NCBI RefSeq assembly: GCF_025574485.1
Contig: NZ_JAOBPO010000004.1
Coordinates: 1 to 64,000 of the forward strand
Origin: Kordiimonas aquimaris
GTDB lineage: Bacteria; Pseudomonadota; Alphaproteobacteria; Sphingomonadales; Kordiimonadaceae
Direction: 5' to 3'
Length of the DNA stretch: 64,000 nt
Shown: positions 26,678 through 35,416 of the stretch, piece by piece
How positions within the stretch are numbered: the stretch's first letter is position 1
Layout of the letters: each line of letters begins with the position of its first letter
Program-made: the position numbers and the translations under genes
Notes under the pieces: generated by a model
What the model was told of the DNA's origin: nothing
What the model saw: the letters and a program-made list of their open reading frames with translations, nothing else
The model's database searches: none

Positions 26678-27463
26678 TTAGTTTGGTAGGTCGCGTGTAA
26701 TGTTCCGCGATGTTTCTAGTAAAATAGCGAGGTATTTTTCTTGTTGTGTTTTGTCACTTAGCCGCGTGGTTGGCCCGTCAAAACTAATAGCTGCCAAAAC
26801 ATTACCGGCCCTATCTGAAATAGGCACTGCAATCGCGGATAGATCAACTTCAAGCTCGTCTTTTACAAAACAATGCCCTTCGCTCCGCACATGAGCAAGG
26901 ATCTGTTTGAGTGCATTGACCTGGGTAACGGTGTGCGGTGTGAAAAGTGTTAGTTTAGACGCTTCCAGTGTGGCTTCGATTTTATCATCATCAAGATGTG
27001 CCATAAGTGTTCTGCCTGGGGCAGTAGCGTATGCAGGCAAGCGGGTTCCGATACTTATTGCTGAAGAAACAAGCCGTGCATTAGGTACTCTGGCGTTAAC
27101 AATAATTTCAGTGCCGCTAAGAACCGACATTGAAGCAGATTCGCCGCTGCGTTGACCGGCTGTTTGTAGGTGTGCTTGTGCTGTTTCAAGCAGCCGATTG
27201 GACGATAAGAAGGCATAACCCAGATCAAGAACTTTACCCGTTAGGCGAAAACGTCGCCTGTCTTGTGTTACATATTCAAGTGCTTCAAGTGTTAAGAGTA
27301 TACGCCGTGCTGTTGCGCGCGTTAAACCTGTAATCTCGGCAACTTCGGATAATGTCATGGCTTCTTGATTTGGGCCAAAACTACGAATAACTGAAAAGCA
27401 ACGTGCGATAGAATTGATGAAATTCTTTGATTCAGATTTTTCCTGATTCAGCGTATCAGTCAC
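26678..27463 (-). CDS. IclR family transcriptional regulator
   Basis: This 261-residue IclR-type protein has an N-terminal winged helix (SIARCFSVIRSFGPNQEAMT then LSEVAEITGLTRATARRILL). A C-terminal effector domain follows, with VDLSAIAVPISDRAGNVLAA near the end. The family controls catabolic operons for aromatic acids (PcaR, PobR, PcaU types), often responding to the pathway substrate or intermediate. It sits between the VOC gene and the divergent metallo-hydrolase gene. Repeated palindromes are present in both flanking promoter regions, so it is likely the local regulator. Confidence 0.93.
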   Translation of the reverse strand: MTDTLNQEKSESKNFINSIARCFSVIRSFGPNQEAMTLSEVAEITGLTRATARRILLTLEALEYVTQDRRRFRLTGKVLDLGYAFLSSNRLLETAQAHLQTAGQRSGESASMSVLSGTEIIVNARVPNARLVSSAISIGTRLPAYATAPGRTLMAHLDDDKIEATLEASKLTLFTPHTVTQVNALKQILAHVRSEGHCFVKDELEVDLSAIAVPISDRAGNVLAAISFDGPTTRLSDKTQQEKYLAILLETSRNITRDLPN

Positions 27464-27523
27464 AGTATTTCCTTTAATCTATGGATTTGAAAATAACGTC
27501 TTTAGCATTGATTGCAAGCGCTG

Positions 27524-27613
27524 TTGTGCGCTAGCCGCACAAATTTACCCACTAATAAACGGGAATTCAGCAATATTGCATTTTCGTGCGATATGCGCAT
27601 AACTGTGCGTATA
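27524..27613. promoter_or_regulatory. Operator candidates between iclR and the metallo-hydrolase gene
   Basis: A perfect inverted repeat TTGTGCG-ctagc-CGCACAA (27524-27542) lies about 60 bases before the iclR start and would suit autoregulation. A second site, 27592-27613, begins TATGCGCA and ends TGTGCGTATA and repeats the element found before the VOC gene; it ends 29 bases before the metallo-hydrolase ATG. The shared half-site is TGTGCG. Confidence 0.6.
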
Positions 27614-27642
27614 TGAGACTTTTCCGCTTAAGAAGGTACCTT

Positions 27643-28677
27643 ATGTTTTCCAAACCTGATTGCCAAAAGCAGTATTTTGACACTGTAAAGCAGGCGCTGT
27701 GCTGCATTTTTACATTGATGTTCTTCTCATCCGTCACGGTTGCGGAAGATACTTTGCGCCCTGATACTACTGAAATAGCGATTACTTTGCTGGGAACAGG
27801 CACGCCGCCTGTAAGCGCTACGCAATTTGGAGCATCAACATTGATCGAAGCTGGTGGCCAGGCTCTTGTTTTCGATTGTGGTCGTGGGTGCGGTATTCGG
27901 CTAATGCAGTCCCGTCCAGAATTATACGAAACCGTAAATCATCTTTTTCTGACACACATGCATTCTGATCATATGGTTGGTGTCCCTGACTTGTATATGA
28001 ATGGCTGGTTACTTGGAAGGTCAGATACGTTTCACGCATACGGTCCAAAGGGCACAGCACATTTTATGAATGGCATTAAAACAGCTTTTCAGCCAGATAT
28101 ATATACGCGCAGCGTATTAGAAGGCTTCCCGCCAAACACACAGGGATTGATGCTGAATATTATAGAAAATTCAACTGATGGCGGGCTTGTATTTGACGAG
28201 GGCGGTGTGAAAGTAACGGCCTTTCTTGTCGATCATGCCGGTGCGAAACCAGCTTATGGATACCGGGTCGATTACAATGACTATAGCGTTATGTTGTCAG
28301 GTGACACCAAGGCTACAGATAATTTAATGGTATACGGCAAAGGTGCTGACGTCATCATTCATGAAGTTATCCCGCCACTGTTAATTGAACGGTTAAACGC
28401 GCTCTATACTGCTGAGCAAGTGCAGAAAATTGTTGACCATCATACGAAGGCAGCTGAAGTGGGGCAGATATTGGAGGCTACGCAACCGCGGTTGGCGGTA
28501 TATTCGCATTACCTGAGTGCGCCGCAATCGAATAAACGTTTGCTGGCTGAAACGAAAGCTGTTTGGGATGGTCCGGTTGAGGCTGGTGCGGATTTGATGC
28601 GCATATTTGTTGGGGCCGATGCTATTAAGCTGTGCCCCAACGCATCTGATTGTCGGGTTGTTGCTGGTCCAAAGTAG
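27643..28677 (+). CDS. Exported metallo-beta-lactamase-fold hydrolase
   Basis: I chose the ATG at 27643 because agaagg sits six bases upstream. Earlier in-frame ATGs overlap the operator. The 344-residue protein has an N-terminal hydrophobic segment (CCIFTLMFFSSVTVAED) that looks like a signal peptide. The first metal motif is THMHSDHMVG (HxHxDH), followed by DHAGAKPAYGYRV and SGDTKATDN with the bridging Asp. The order resembles RNase Z/arylsulfatase-like members of the fold, but an exported protein is more likely an ester, sulfate or lactone hydrolase. The palindrome in its promoter matches that before the VOC gene, so it probably belongs to the same regulon. The substrate is unknown. Confidence 0.83.
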   Translation: MFSKPDCQKQYFDTVKQALCCIFTLMFFSSVTVAEDTLRPDTTEIAITLLGTGTPPVSATQFGASTLIEAGGQALVFDCGRGCGIRLMQSRPELYETVNHLFLTHMHSDHMVGVPDLYMNGWLLGRSDTFHAYGPKGTAHFMNGIKTAFQPDIYTRSVLEGFPPNTQGLMLNIIENSTDGGLVFDEGGVKVTAFLVDHAGAKPAYGYRVDYNDYSVMLSGDTKATDNLMVYGKGADVIIHEVIPPLLIERLNALYTAEQVQKIVDHHTKAAEVGQILEATQPRLAVYSHYLSAPQSNKRLLAETKAVWDGPVEAGADLMRIFVGADAIKLCPNASDCRVVAGPK

Positions 28678-28698
28678 CGCGATGGTTAACGCTCATTT

Positions 28699-29013
28699 TT
28701 ATAGTTCTGGCCCTAACTCAAGCTTGATGCCATCATGGTTGGCGTCAAGCTTAATGAGGCAACTAAGGCGCGAACTGTCTGCTTTATAGTCTCCTGTGCC
28801 GTCGAGCATTTCAACTTCAATATCTGTTGCGGGGCCAGTTTTTTGATACGCTTCAGGGGATAGCATTACATGACAGGTTGCGCATATCTGCATGCCGCCA
28901 CATTCCGCTCTAACCAAACCATTATCCCGCAGAACTTCCATCAGCTTGTCGCCGTCATCATAAGTCAGTGTTTGTTCTGTTCCGCTATAATCAGTTACTA
29001 AAATCTGTCCCAT
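28699..29013 (-). CDS. [2Fe-2S] ferredoxin (adrenodoxin type)
   Basis: This 104-residue ferredoxin has cluster ligands C38, C44, C47 and C85 in the order C-x5-C-x2-C-x37-C (ECGGMQICATCHVML, then RLSCLIKL). This is the vertebrate/bacterial adrenodoxin-putidaredoxin pattern. Such proteins carry electrons to P450s or Rieske oxygenases, but neither is present in the window. It is 42 bases downstream of the flavin monooxygenase gene and cotranscribed with it. The monooxygenase class normally needs only NAD(P)H, so the partner may be elsewhere in the genome. Confidence 0.92.
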   Translation of the reverse strand: MGQILVTDYSGTEQTLTYDDGDKLMEVLRDNGLVRAECGGMQICATCHVMLSPEAYQKTGPATDIEVEMLDGTGDYKADSSRLSCLIKLDANHDGIKLELGPEL

Positions 29014-29055
29014 AGTATGCTTCTTTCCTAAGTCTTGTTGGGCTATATCAATTTA

Positions 29056-30609
29056 CTATTTTGCGATCAGGTGATCGGCTAAATATTGATGCAATACTTT
29101 TGCGTCATTCATTGACGACCGAAATGCGATATAACCGTCTGGGCGTACCAGATACATGCGCCCATTGTTATCACTGCCGTATATTTCAGCGACTGCCTCT
29201 CTGCTTTCTGCGTCAATTATTTCTGACTTGATACTTGAGCTATATAGTTCGGAAACTTGATCACTGATTTTCTTAGCGCTGTCTTGGTCACTGTCACTCG
29301 GCATTAAAATAAGTGTGTAGCCAGTGTGCTGGAATGCTTCAAACAAGCGCCGGCCACTTGATAGGTTTACGTCAGGCGCACGATCACCTGCCGCTGGCCC
29401 GTCCGATAAATCTACCAAGCCTTCAACATGTTCCATATGATCGCGGTACGTATATGAGATACCTGCCACCAGTTCAGTTACAGAAGTTTGCCAGCCCGGT
29501 GTTTCGGTCAGTGCCATGCGCTCTGTCATGCCGCGCCCATGTGCCATGATGATATCGTGCATGGCGTCTGTGCCATCAATGACTTGTTGTGCGATTGGCT
29601 TACGTTCAACTTCATATGTATCAAGCAGGGCAGGTTGCGCCTCGCCGCGTAATACCATGGCTAGTTTCCAGGCTAAATTCCAGGCATCCTGAATACAGCT
29701 GTTCATGCCCTGGCCACCAGAGGGTGAATGTACATGCGCACTGTCGCCGCATAAGAATACATCGCCTTCACGGTATATGTTGGCGAGGCGTTTCCAGATG
29801 ACCCACTGTGTGACCCATTCAGGCTCAACAACTTTAAAGTCCAACCCGTGCCCATCAATCACTTCCTGATAAGCTTCAACGCGGGATCCTTCAGTTTTCG
29901 CGGTTTCACCCATGTCGCTGATCAAGATTCTGTGGTTGCCGTTCGGTAAGGGGGTGGTTAGCAGGAAGTTTTGATCTTTCATGAAATACTGGATCCAGTC
30001 AGGGTCACAGTCGTAACCTTTTGTGCTGGTGTCCATCATCTGCATGATCATGCCTTCATATGCTTCGCCTTCAAAAGGCAGGCCCATTGATTTCCTTACA
30101 AAGCTATGTACGCCGTCACAGCCAATGACATATGAAGGGTCCATTGTTGTGATGTCGCCTGTTGCGCGGTCTTTGATTTCCACGTGTAAGGTGTTGTCAT
30201 CATTTTTGACAAGGCTGGAAAGCTCAGTATTCCATTCGATCTTAATCTTGTGATCTTCGATGAGGTGTTCACGAAGAAGACGCTCGGTTTCAGCCTGACT
30301 ATAGACCAATATGTAGGGGTAGCGGGAGCGCAGGATACGGAAATCAAGTACAGGCTTTTTTTCCAAGCCTTCAAAATTGAATAGAAAGCCGAAGCTTTTG
30401 ATGCCTGTGTCGAGATAGCGGTCAACAATGCCCATCGTCTCGAATATTTCCAGGGTCCGCGCATGAATGGTAAACGCCCGAGAGCTGGTGGTTGGGCTCT
30501 CTTTGCGATCTATGATGCGGCACGGTACGTTCCTTCTGGTGAGTTCGGCAGCAAGAATAAGGCCTGTTGGTCCACTTCCAACGATTAATACTGGTTTAAT
30601 ATTTTCCAT
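29056..30609 (-). CDS. FAD-dependent aromatic monooxygenase (PheA/TfdB/MhpA-like)
   Basis: This 517-residue class A flavoprotein hydroxylase has the dinucleotide-binding motif VGSGPTGLILAAEL near the N-terminus, the DG motif in YVIGCDGVHSFVRKSMGLPF, and the second FAD motif CGDSAHVHSPSGGQGMNSCI. A thioredoxin-like C-terminal domain of about 130 residues follows. This is the layout of phenol, chlorophenol and 3-(3-hydroxyphenyl)propionate hydroxylases. It would add a hydroxyl group to a phenolic ring using NAD(P)H and O2. It is divergent from tetR with a clear palindromic operator between them. The exact substrate cannot be read from the sequence. Confidence 0.9.
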   Translation of the reverse strand: MENIKPVLIVGSGPTGLILAAELTRRNVPCRIIDRKESPTTSSRAFTIHARTLEIFETMGIVDRYLDTGIKSFGFLFNFEGLEKKPVLDFRILRSRYPYILVYSQAETERLLREHLIEDHKIKIEWNTELSSLVKNDDNTLHVEIKDRATGDITTMDPSYVIGCDGVHSFVRKSMGLPFEGEAYEGMIMQMMDTSTKGYDCDPDWIQYFMKDQNFLLTTPLPNGNHRILISDMGETAKTEGSRVEAYQEVIDGHGLDFKVVEPEWVTQWVIWKRLANIYREGDVFLCGDSAHVHSPSGGQGMNSCIQDAWNLAWKLAMVLRGEAQPALLDTYEVERKPIAQQVIDGTDAMHDIIMAHGRGMTERMALTETPGWQTSVTELVAGISYTYRDHMEHVEGLVDLSDGPAAGDRAPDVNLSSGRRLFEAFQHTGYTLILMPSDSDQDSAKKISDQVSELYSSSIKSEIIDAESREAVAEIYGSDNNGRMYLVRPDGYIAFRSSMNDAKVLHQYLADHLIAK

Positions 30610-30676
30610 AACATGTCCCTCCGGTTAACCGTCAGCGCATTGTCGCTGTGGCTGCATTTATACTTGACATACAATC

Positions 30677-30701
30677 ACAGTACCGTACTGTCCAGTACAG
30701 T
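30677..30701. promoter_or_regulatory. Overlapping palindromes in the monooxygenase / tetR divergent promoter
   Basis: ACAGTAC-c-GTACTGT (30677-30691) is a perfect palindrome; ACTGT-ccagt-ACAGT (30687-30701) overlaps it by five bases. They lie midway between the divergent starts at 30609 and 30793, just after a TTGACA sequence (30664-30669). This is the expected place and form for a TetR operator controlling both directions. Confidence 0.72.
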
Positions 30702-30792
30702 TTTTAAAAACATGTTATTTTTTTAATGAAACGGATAAGATATCGCGGTGCCAAAAGGTAACCCTATCCATATTTAAACAGCGATTGTGTGA

Positions 30793-31518
30793 GTGAAAAT
30801 GACTGCGACTTGGCTAAAATTTGGTGATGATGAAGTTGCTATAGGTAATGTTTTGCAAGAACAAAAGCCCTTTCAGGCTAGTGAGGCAAAGACATTGCCT
30901 AAAAATAGCCCAAAGCGAGAAACGCGGGCAAAAGCCAAGCGCGATGAAATTATTAAAATTGCTCGGCAACAGTTTTTGAAGAATGGTTTTGCAGGCACCA
31001 GCGTTGACTCGATAGTTGATGTACTTGGCGGCTCAAAATCAACAATCTATAGTCACTTTCGGAACAAGGAGGGGCTTTTTGCGGCAGTAATTCGTAATTT
31101 TGGTCATGCTTCAAATAGCCTCGATTTCCCTGTTAGAAACGGCAATATTCGAGATGAATTGTCTGCATTTGCATTGGATCGTCAAAAGCGCGTTTTCTCT
31201 GATCTAAACATTAGCATTATGCGCATTGTTATTGCGGAAGCAGCACGCCAGCCTGGTATTGCTGAACTGTATTTCCGTAACGCGCCAGAGCCAACTTACG
31301 CTGTTTTACATGAATATCTATCGCAGGCGACTATACGAGGCGAATTGATTATTGATGATATTGATGCTGCTACCGAAGATTTTTTAGGTGGTTTGTTGCA
31401 GCTCAATCTGCTCGCCAGCCTTTTCGGTATGGCAGAGAAGAAGAGCGACGAAGAGATGGAAGAGAAGGCGACGCGTCTGACAGATACGTTTTTGGCTCGG
31501 TTTGGTGCCAGCAAGTAG
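30793..31518 (+). CDS. TetR family transcriptional regulator
   Basis: This 241-residue TetR-type protein has an unusual leader of about 45 residues before the helix-turn-helix (GFAGTSVDSIVDVLGGSKST then IYSHFRNKEGLFAAVI). The start may be GTG 30793 or ATG 30799. The C-terminal domain resembles the TetR_C_AefR-type group (AEAARQPGIAELYF). It is divergent from the flavin monooxygenase, with a palindromic operator between them, and is followed after 40 bases by the aldehyde dehydrogenase. It therefore probably controls both the ferredoxin/monooxygenase unit and the ALDH-to-CoA-transferase unit. Confidence 0.92.
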   Translation: MKMTATWLKFGDDEVAIGNVLQEQKPFQASEAKTLPKNSPKRETRAKAKRDEIIKIARQQFLKNGFAGTSVDSIVDVLGGSKSTIYSHFRNKEGLFAAVIRNFGHASNSLDFPVRNGNIRDELSAFALDRQKRVFSDLNISIMRIVIAEAARQPGIAELYFRNAPEPTYAVLHEYLSQATIRGELIIDDIDAATEDFLGGLLQLNLLASLFGMAEKKSDEEMEEKATRLTDTFLARFGASK

Positions 31519-31558
31519 AGAGTGCGCGAACATTGCACTTGAGAGGATAATAGAGAAG

Positions 31559-33061
31559 ATGACCACAGTTATTACACCGCAACTGACTTACTCTGAACGT
31601 TTGCAAGCTGTTTTAAATAAAGCGCCACAACTGTTTGTTGATGGTGAGTGGTGTGCATCCAGTCATGATAAGACGGTGCCGGTCTATGATCCCGCTACGG
31701 CAAAGGTTATCACACATATTGTAGATGCAAGTGAGACAGATGTTAATCGCGCCGTAGCTGCAGCACGCTGTGCTTTTGATGATGGGCGCTGGACAAAACT
31801 GCCACCTGCAGCACGTCAAAAGTTCTTATTAAAACTGGCTGACCTTGTAGATGAAAACGCTGACTCTCTGGCAGAGCTTGAAGCGGTAGATAATGGTAAG
31901 CCATTAACAATAGCGCGCGGTTTTGACATACCACGCTGCGCGGAAATTTTGCGTTACATGGCGGGCTGGATTGCCAAGGTGACAGGCGATGCACAAGACC
32001 CGCTTGCGGCACCAGCTGGCACATTCCACGCATATGTTCGCCGTGAACCTATCGGTGTTGCAGCTCAGATTGTACCATGGAACTTGCCATTGTTTATGGC
32101 AGTCATGAAGATTGCTCCCGCACTTGCTGCTGGCTGTACAGTGGTGCTTAAGCCTGCTGAGCAAACATCACTTTCGGCACTGCGTTTAGCTGACTTGATT
32201 GCCGAGGCAGGTATACCTGCTGGTGTTGTGAACATAATAACTGGCCGCGGCGAAGCATGCGGAGATCAGCTCGTACGGCACCCTGATGTAGACAAGGTAG
32301 CGTTCACAGGCTCAACGCAAACCGGGAAAATGATTAATCGTGCTGCTACAGATACGCTTAAGCGCGTTACGCTTGAGTTAGGCGGAAAGGCGCCATTAAT
32401 TGTAATGCCTGACGCTGATATCGCCGCTGCCGCAGAAGGTTCTGCAGGTTCAATTTTCTTTAACAGTGGCCAAATTTGCATTGCAGGTTCACGTCTGTTT
32501 GCCCATCGGTCTGTGTTCGACAAAGTAGTTGAAGGAGTTTCCAGTCAAGCCGCTGGCTGGAAAATGGGGCCTTCACTGGCACCAGATAGTAGAATGGGTC
32601 CACTTGTATCCGACGAGCAGTTTGGGCGTGTAATGAGCTATATTGATAGCGGCAAAAAAGATGGTGCTTCCATTATGGCCGGCGGCGACGCACCATCAGT
32701 TGATGGATATTATGTCAGCCCCACCGTGCTGGCAGACGTTTCACCGGGTATGAAGGTGGTGGATGAAGAGATTTTTGGCCCTGTTCTCGTGGCGCAGCGC
32801 TTTGACGATCTGGATGAAGTGATTAAAGCAGCAAACGCAACACCGTTTGGCCTTAGTGCAAGCGTTTGGACCAAAGATTTGTCGACAATGCACCGACTTG
32901 CCGCAAGCATTAAAGCAGGCACAGTATGGGGTAACTGTAATGCAAAAGTAGACCCTGCTTTGCCATTTGGTGGATACAAGCAATCAGGTCTTGGACGTGA
33001 ACAGGCGCAAGACGGTATCCGCGCATATATGGAAACTAAAACCGTAATGATCGCTTTATAA
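31559..33061 (+). CDS. NAD(P)-dependent aldehyde dehydrogenase
   Basis: I chose the start at 31559 because gagagga precedes it; earlier starts overlap tetR. The 500-residue protein has the ALDH landmarks: IVPWNLPLFMAVMKIAPALA, KPAEQTSLSALRLADL, the cofactor turn VAFTGSTQTGKMI, catalytic Glu in LELGGKAPLIV, and catalytic Cys in FFNSGQICIAGSRLF. The end PFGGYKQSGLGRE is standard. Maleylacetate reductase and CoA-transferase genes follow. A good candidate role is oxidation of 4-hydroxymuconic semialdehyde to maleylacetate in hydroquinone breakdown, but an ordinary aromatic or aliphatic aldehyde substrate cannot be excluded. Confidence 0.93.
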   Translation: MTTVITPQLTYSERLQAVLNKAPQLFVDGEWCASSHDKTVPVYDPATAKVITHIVDASETDVNRAVAAARCAFDDGRWTKLPPAARQKFLLKLADLVDENADSLAELEAVDNGKPLTIARGFDIPRCAEILRYMAGWIAKVTGDAQDPLAAPAGTFHAYVRREPIGVAAQIVPWNLPLFMAVMKIAPALAAGCTVVLKPAEQTSLSALRLADLIAEAGIPAGVVNIITGRGEACGDQLVRHPDVDKVAFTGSTQTGKMINRAATDTLKRVTLELGGKAPLIVMPDADIAAAAEGSAGSIFFNSGQICIAGSRLFAHRSVFDKVVEGVSSQAAGWKMGPSLAPDSRMGPLVSDEQFGRVMSYIDSGKKDGASIMAGGDAPSVDGYYVSPTVLADVSPGMKVVDEEIFGPVLVAQRFDDLDEVIKAANATPFGLSASVWTKDLSTMHRLAASIKAGTVWGNCNAKVDPALPFGGYKQSGLGREQAQDGIRAYMETKTVMIAL

Positions 33062-33090
33062 GCAGTGCCTATCAAGGTCAGGGGAAGTAT

Positions 33091-34308
33091 ATGACGCTGA
33101 GAGTTTTAATTGCAGGCGGTGGTATTGCAGGGCTAACGGCAGCATTAGCTTGTGTAAAAGCTGGTTTTAATGTTCAGGTATTTGAACGTGCTGACGCATT
33201 ATCTGAGATTGGTGCGGGCATCCAAATCGGCCCAAATGCAGCGCGGGTTATGAATGCAGTTGGTGTTGGTGATGCTCTTGCCAAAGTTTCCTCTGTACCT
33301 GACTATCAAGAAATGCGTTTGGGTCAGATTAATCAAAATATTTTCAGATCAAAGCTTGGTACTTACGCTACACAAAAATACGGTGCACCGTATTATCTTG
33401 TCCATAGGGCAGATTTTATAGATGTGCTTGGCGATGTACTAAATGCAAAGGCACCTGACGCTCTAAAACTTGGGAAGTCGGTCACTGGCTATGAGAACAC
33501 AGCAAATGGTGTAAAGCTTGGTTTTGCAGATGGCAGTTATGTAGCGGGCGATGTACTTATCGGTGCAGATGGCATCCATTCCACGCTTCGTGAAGCTATG
33601 TTCGGGCCTGAAAAGCCGCGCTTTACCGGAAATGTTGTTTGGCGTGCGATGTTACCAGCTACAAGTGAATTAAAGCGCCTGATCCCCAATTCAATGTGTA
33701 TATGGGTTGGGCCTGAAAAACACTGTGTCACTTACTGGTTGCGGGACGGAAAAACATTAAACTTTGTTGGCGCAGTTGAACGAGATGGCTGGACGCAGGA
33801 AAGCTGGGTAGAGCCAGGACCCAAACAGGACTTTGTAGCTGATTTTGGCGGGTGGTGCGAACCGATTTCTGCCGTGGTTGATGCTGCTAAAGATTGTACT
33901 CGCTGGGCATTATTTGATCGCGATCCTATGCCTGAATGGACGGATGGCAATGCTGCGTTAATAGGTGACGCTTGTCATCCAATGTTGCCATTTTTAGCAC
34001 AAGGTGCAGCGATGGGTATCGAGGATGCGTGGGTTATCGTCCAGTCGCTTGCGCGTGCAGGCGGAAATATTCCTGCGGCATTGTTGCGGTACAAGGAAAT
34101 GCGTCACCCTAGAACATCAAAAGTACAGAATGCTGCCCGAGCCCGTATGCATAGCAACCATGAACGCTCATTGTTAGGACAATTGAAGACCTATGCACCT
34201 ATGTGGTGGACATCGCGTATATCACCCTCAAGGTTCGATGCTCGCTATGATTGGTTATATAAAACAGATGTTGTGGCCGAGAGTGTAGCCAACTTTGGAG
34301 AGGCTTGA
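33091..34308 (+). CDS. FAD-dependent monooxygenase (salicylate / hydroxybenzoate hydroxylase-like)
   Basis: This 405-residue single-component flavoprotein has the N-terminal motif IAGGGIAGLTAALACVKAGF, the segment IGAGIQIGPNAARVM typical of salicylate hydroxylases, the DG motif VLIGADGIHSTLRE, and the FAD ribityl motif IGDACHPMLPFLAQGAAMGI. Related enzymes include salicylate 1-hydroxylase, 3-hydroxybenzoate 6-hydroxylase and 6-hydroxynicotinate 3-monooxygenase. In this setting a decarboxylating or para-hydroxylating reaction yielding a hydroquinone-type product would feed the downstream genes. It is 29 bases after the ALDH gene and ends two bases before the maleylacetate reductase ATG. Confidence 0.91.
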   Translation: MTLRVLIAGGGIAGLTAALACVKAGFNVQVFERADALSEIGAGIQIGPNAARVMNAVGVGDALAKVSSVPDYQEMRLGQINQNIFRSKLGTYATQKYGAPYYLVHRADFIDVLGDVLNAKAPDALKLGKSVTGYENTANGVKLGFADGSYVAGDVLIGADGIHSTLREAMFGPEKPRFTGNVVWRAMLPATSELKRLIPNSMCIWVGPEKHCVTYWLRDGKTLNFVGAVERDGWTQESWVEPGPKQDFVADFGGWCEPISAVVDAAKDCTRWALFDRDPMPEWTDGNAALIGDACHPMLPFLAQGAAMGIEDAWVIVQSLARAGGNIPAALLRYKEMRHPRTSKVQNAARARMHSNHERSLLGQLKTYAPMWWTSRISPSRFDARYDWLYKTDVVAESVANFGEA

Positions 34309-34309
34309 G

Positions 34310-35377
34310 ATGATTGAATTTGAATATCAAACACTACCATGGAACATCGTCTTCGGTGCCGGTGCTTTAGCGCGCTTACCAGGTGAGCTTGACAAGCTTG
34401 GTATGAAACGAGCACTCGTTCTCACCACTCCTAATCAAACCGATAGCGGGGAAACCGTTCTGGATTTGCTTGATGACCGTGCCGCTGGCTTGTTTGACCA
34501 GTGTGTTATGCATGTGCCGCAACAAACTGTTACTGCTGCCTCAGTCCGTGCGCGAGAGTTGGGCGCAGATTGTACCGTTGCGCTTGGTGGAGGCAGTACC
34601 ACAGGGCTTGGTAAAGCTCTCGCTGTGCAAATGAATTTGCCAAATATAGTCATTCCAACCAGCTATGCAGGGTCAGAAATGACGAATATTTGGGCGATTA
34701 CAGACGAGGGGCGTAAGGTTACCGCCCGGGACAATGAAGCAGTTCCAACACTAACTCTTTATGATCCTGAACTGACTTTAACACTGCCACCCAAGTTTGC
34801 TGCAGCAAGCGGCCTGAACGCTATGGCACAGGCAGTTGTTAATATTGCAACGGATAAGGTCAATCCAATCGTATCTTGCTTAGCTGTTGATGCAGTGCGG
34901 TCTCTCTATGAAAGTTTGCCGGTTATTATGGATAAGCCGGATGACATGGAGGCACGTTCAAAAGCGCTATACGGCGCATGCCTAGCAGGCGGAGCACTTG
35001 GTACTGGTGCAACGAGTCTTCATCATAAAATTTGTCATACAATGGGCGGCACATTCAATATGCCGCACGCTGAAACACATGCAGTTATACTACCTCATTC
35101 TGTTGCATATAATACTGCAGCAACACCTGAAGGTTCTGCACGTTTGGCCGAAGCAATGAGGGCAAACAATGCCGCTGATGCAATATATGATTTAATGAAA
35201 AAATTAGGGTTGCCACTTGGCCTAAAGGACTTGGGCTTCAGTGAAGCTGAAATTGATAAAGCAGCTGAAATCACGTTGGAGAATTCGTTTCATAATGCTG
35301 AGCCTGTAAGCTTTGAACGGCTGCGCACTTTATTGCAAAATGCGTATGAAGGTGTGCCGCCTCAAGCTATTACTTAA
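34310..35377 (+). CDS. Maleylacetate reductase (iron-containing alcohol dehydrogenase family)
   Basis: I chose the ATG at 34310 (one base between the preceding TGA and this ATG). The 355-residue enzyme has the maleylacetate-reductase start WNIVFGAGALARLPGEL, the cofactor loop ALGGGSTTGLGKALAV, PTSYAGSEMTNIWAI, and the metal or substrate His cluster in SLHHKICHTMGG with NMPHAETHAVILPHS. It reduces maleylacetate to 3-oxoadipate with NAD(P)H. That reaction is the shared exit of hydroquinone, hydroxyquinol and chlorocatechol pathways. No intradiol hydroxyquinol dioxygenase or chloromuconate enzymes are present here, which favours hydroquinone as the central intermediate. Confidence 0.9.
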   Translation: MIEFEYQTLPWNIVFGAGALARLPGELDKLGMKRALVLTTPNQTDSGETVLDLLDDRAAGLFDQCVMHVPQQTVTAASVRARELGADCTVALGGGSTTGLGKALAVQMNLPNIVIPTSYAGSEMTNIWAITDEGRKVTARDNEAVPTLTLYDPELTLTLPPKFAAASGLNAMAQAVVNIATDKVNPIVSCLAVDAVRSLYESLPVIMDKPDDMEARSKALYGACLAGGALGTGATSLHHKICHTMGGTFNMPHAETHAVILPHSVAYNTAATPEGSARLAEAMRANNAADAIYDLMKKLGLPLGLKDLGFSEAEIDKAAEITLENSFHNAEPVSFERLRTLLQNAYEGVPPQAIT

Positions 35378-35416
35378 TCAGCTCTTTATCTGCCTTATAT
35401 TTATTTGAGATCAAAA

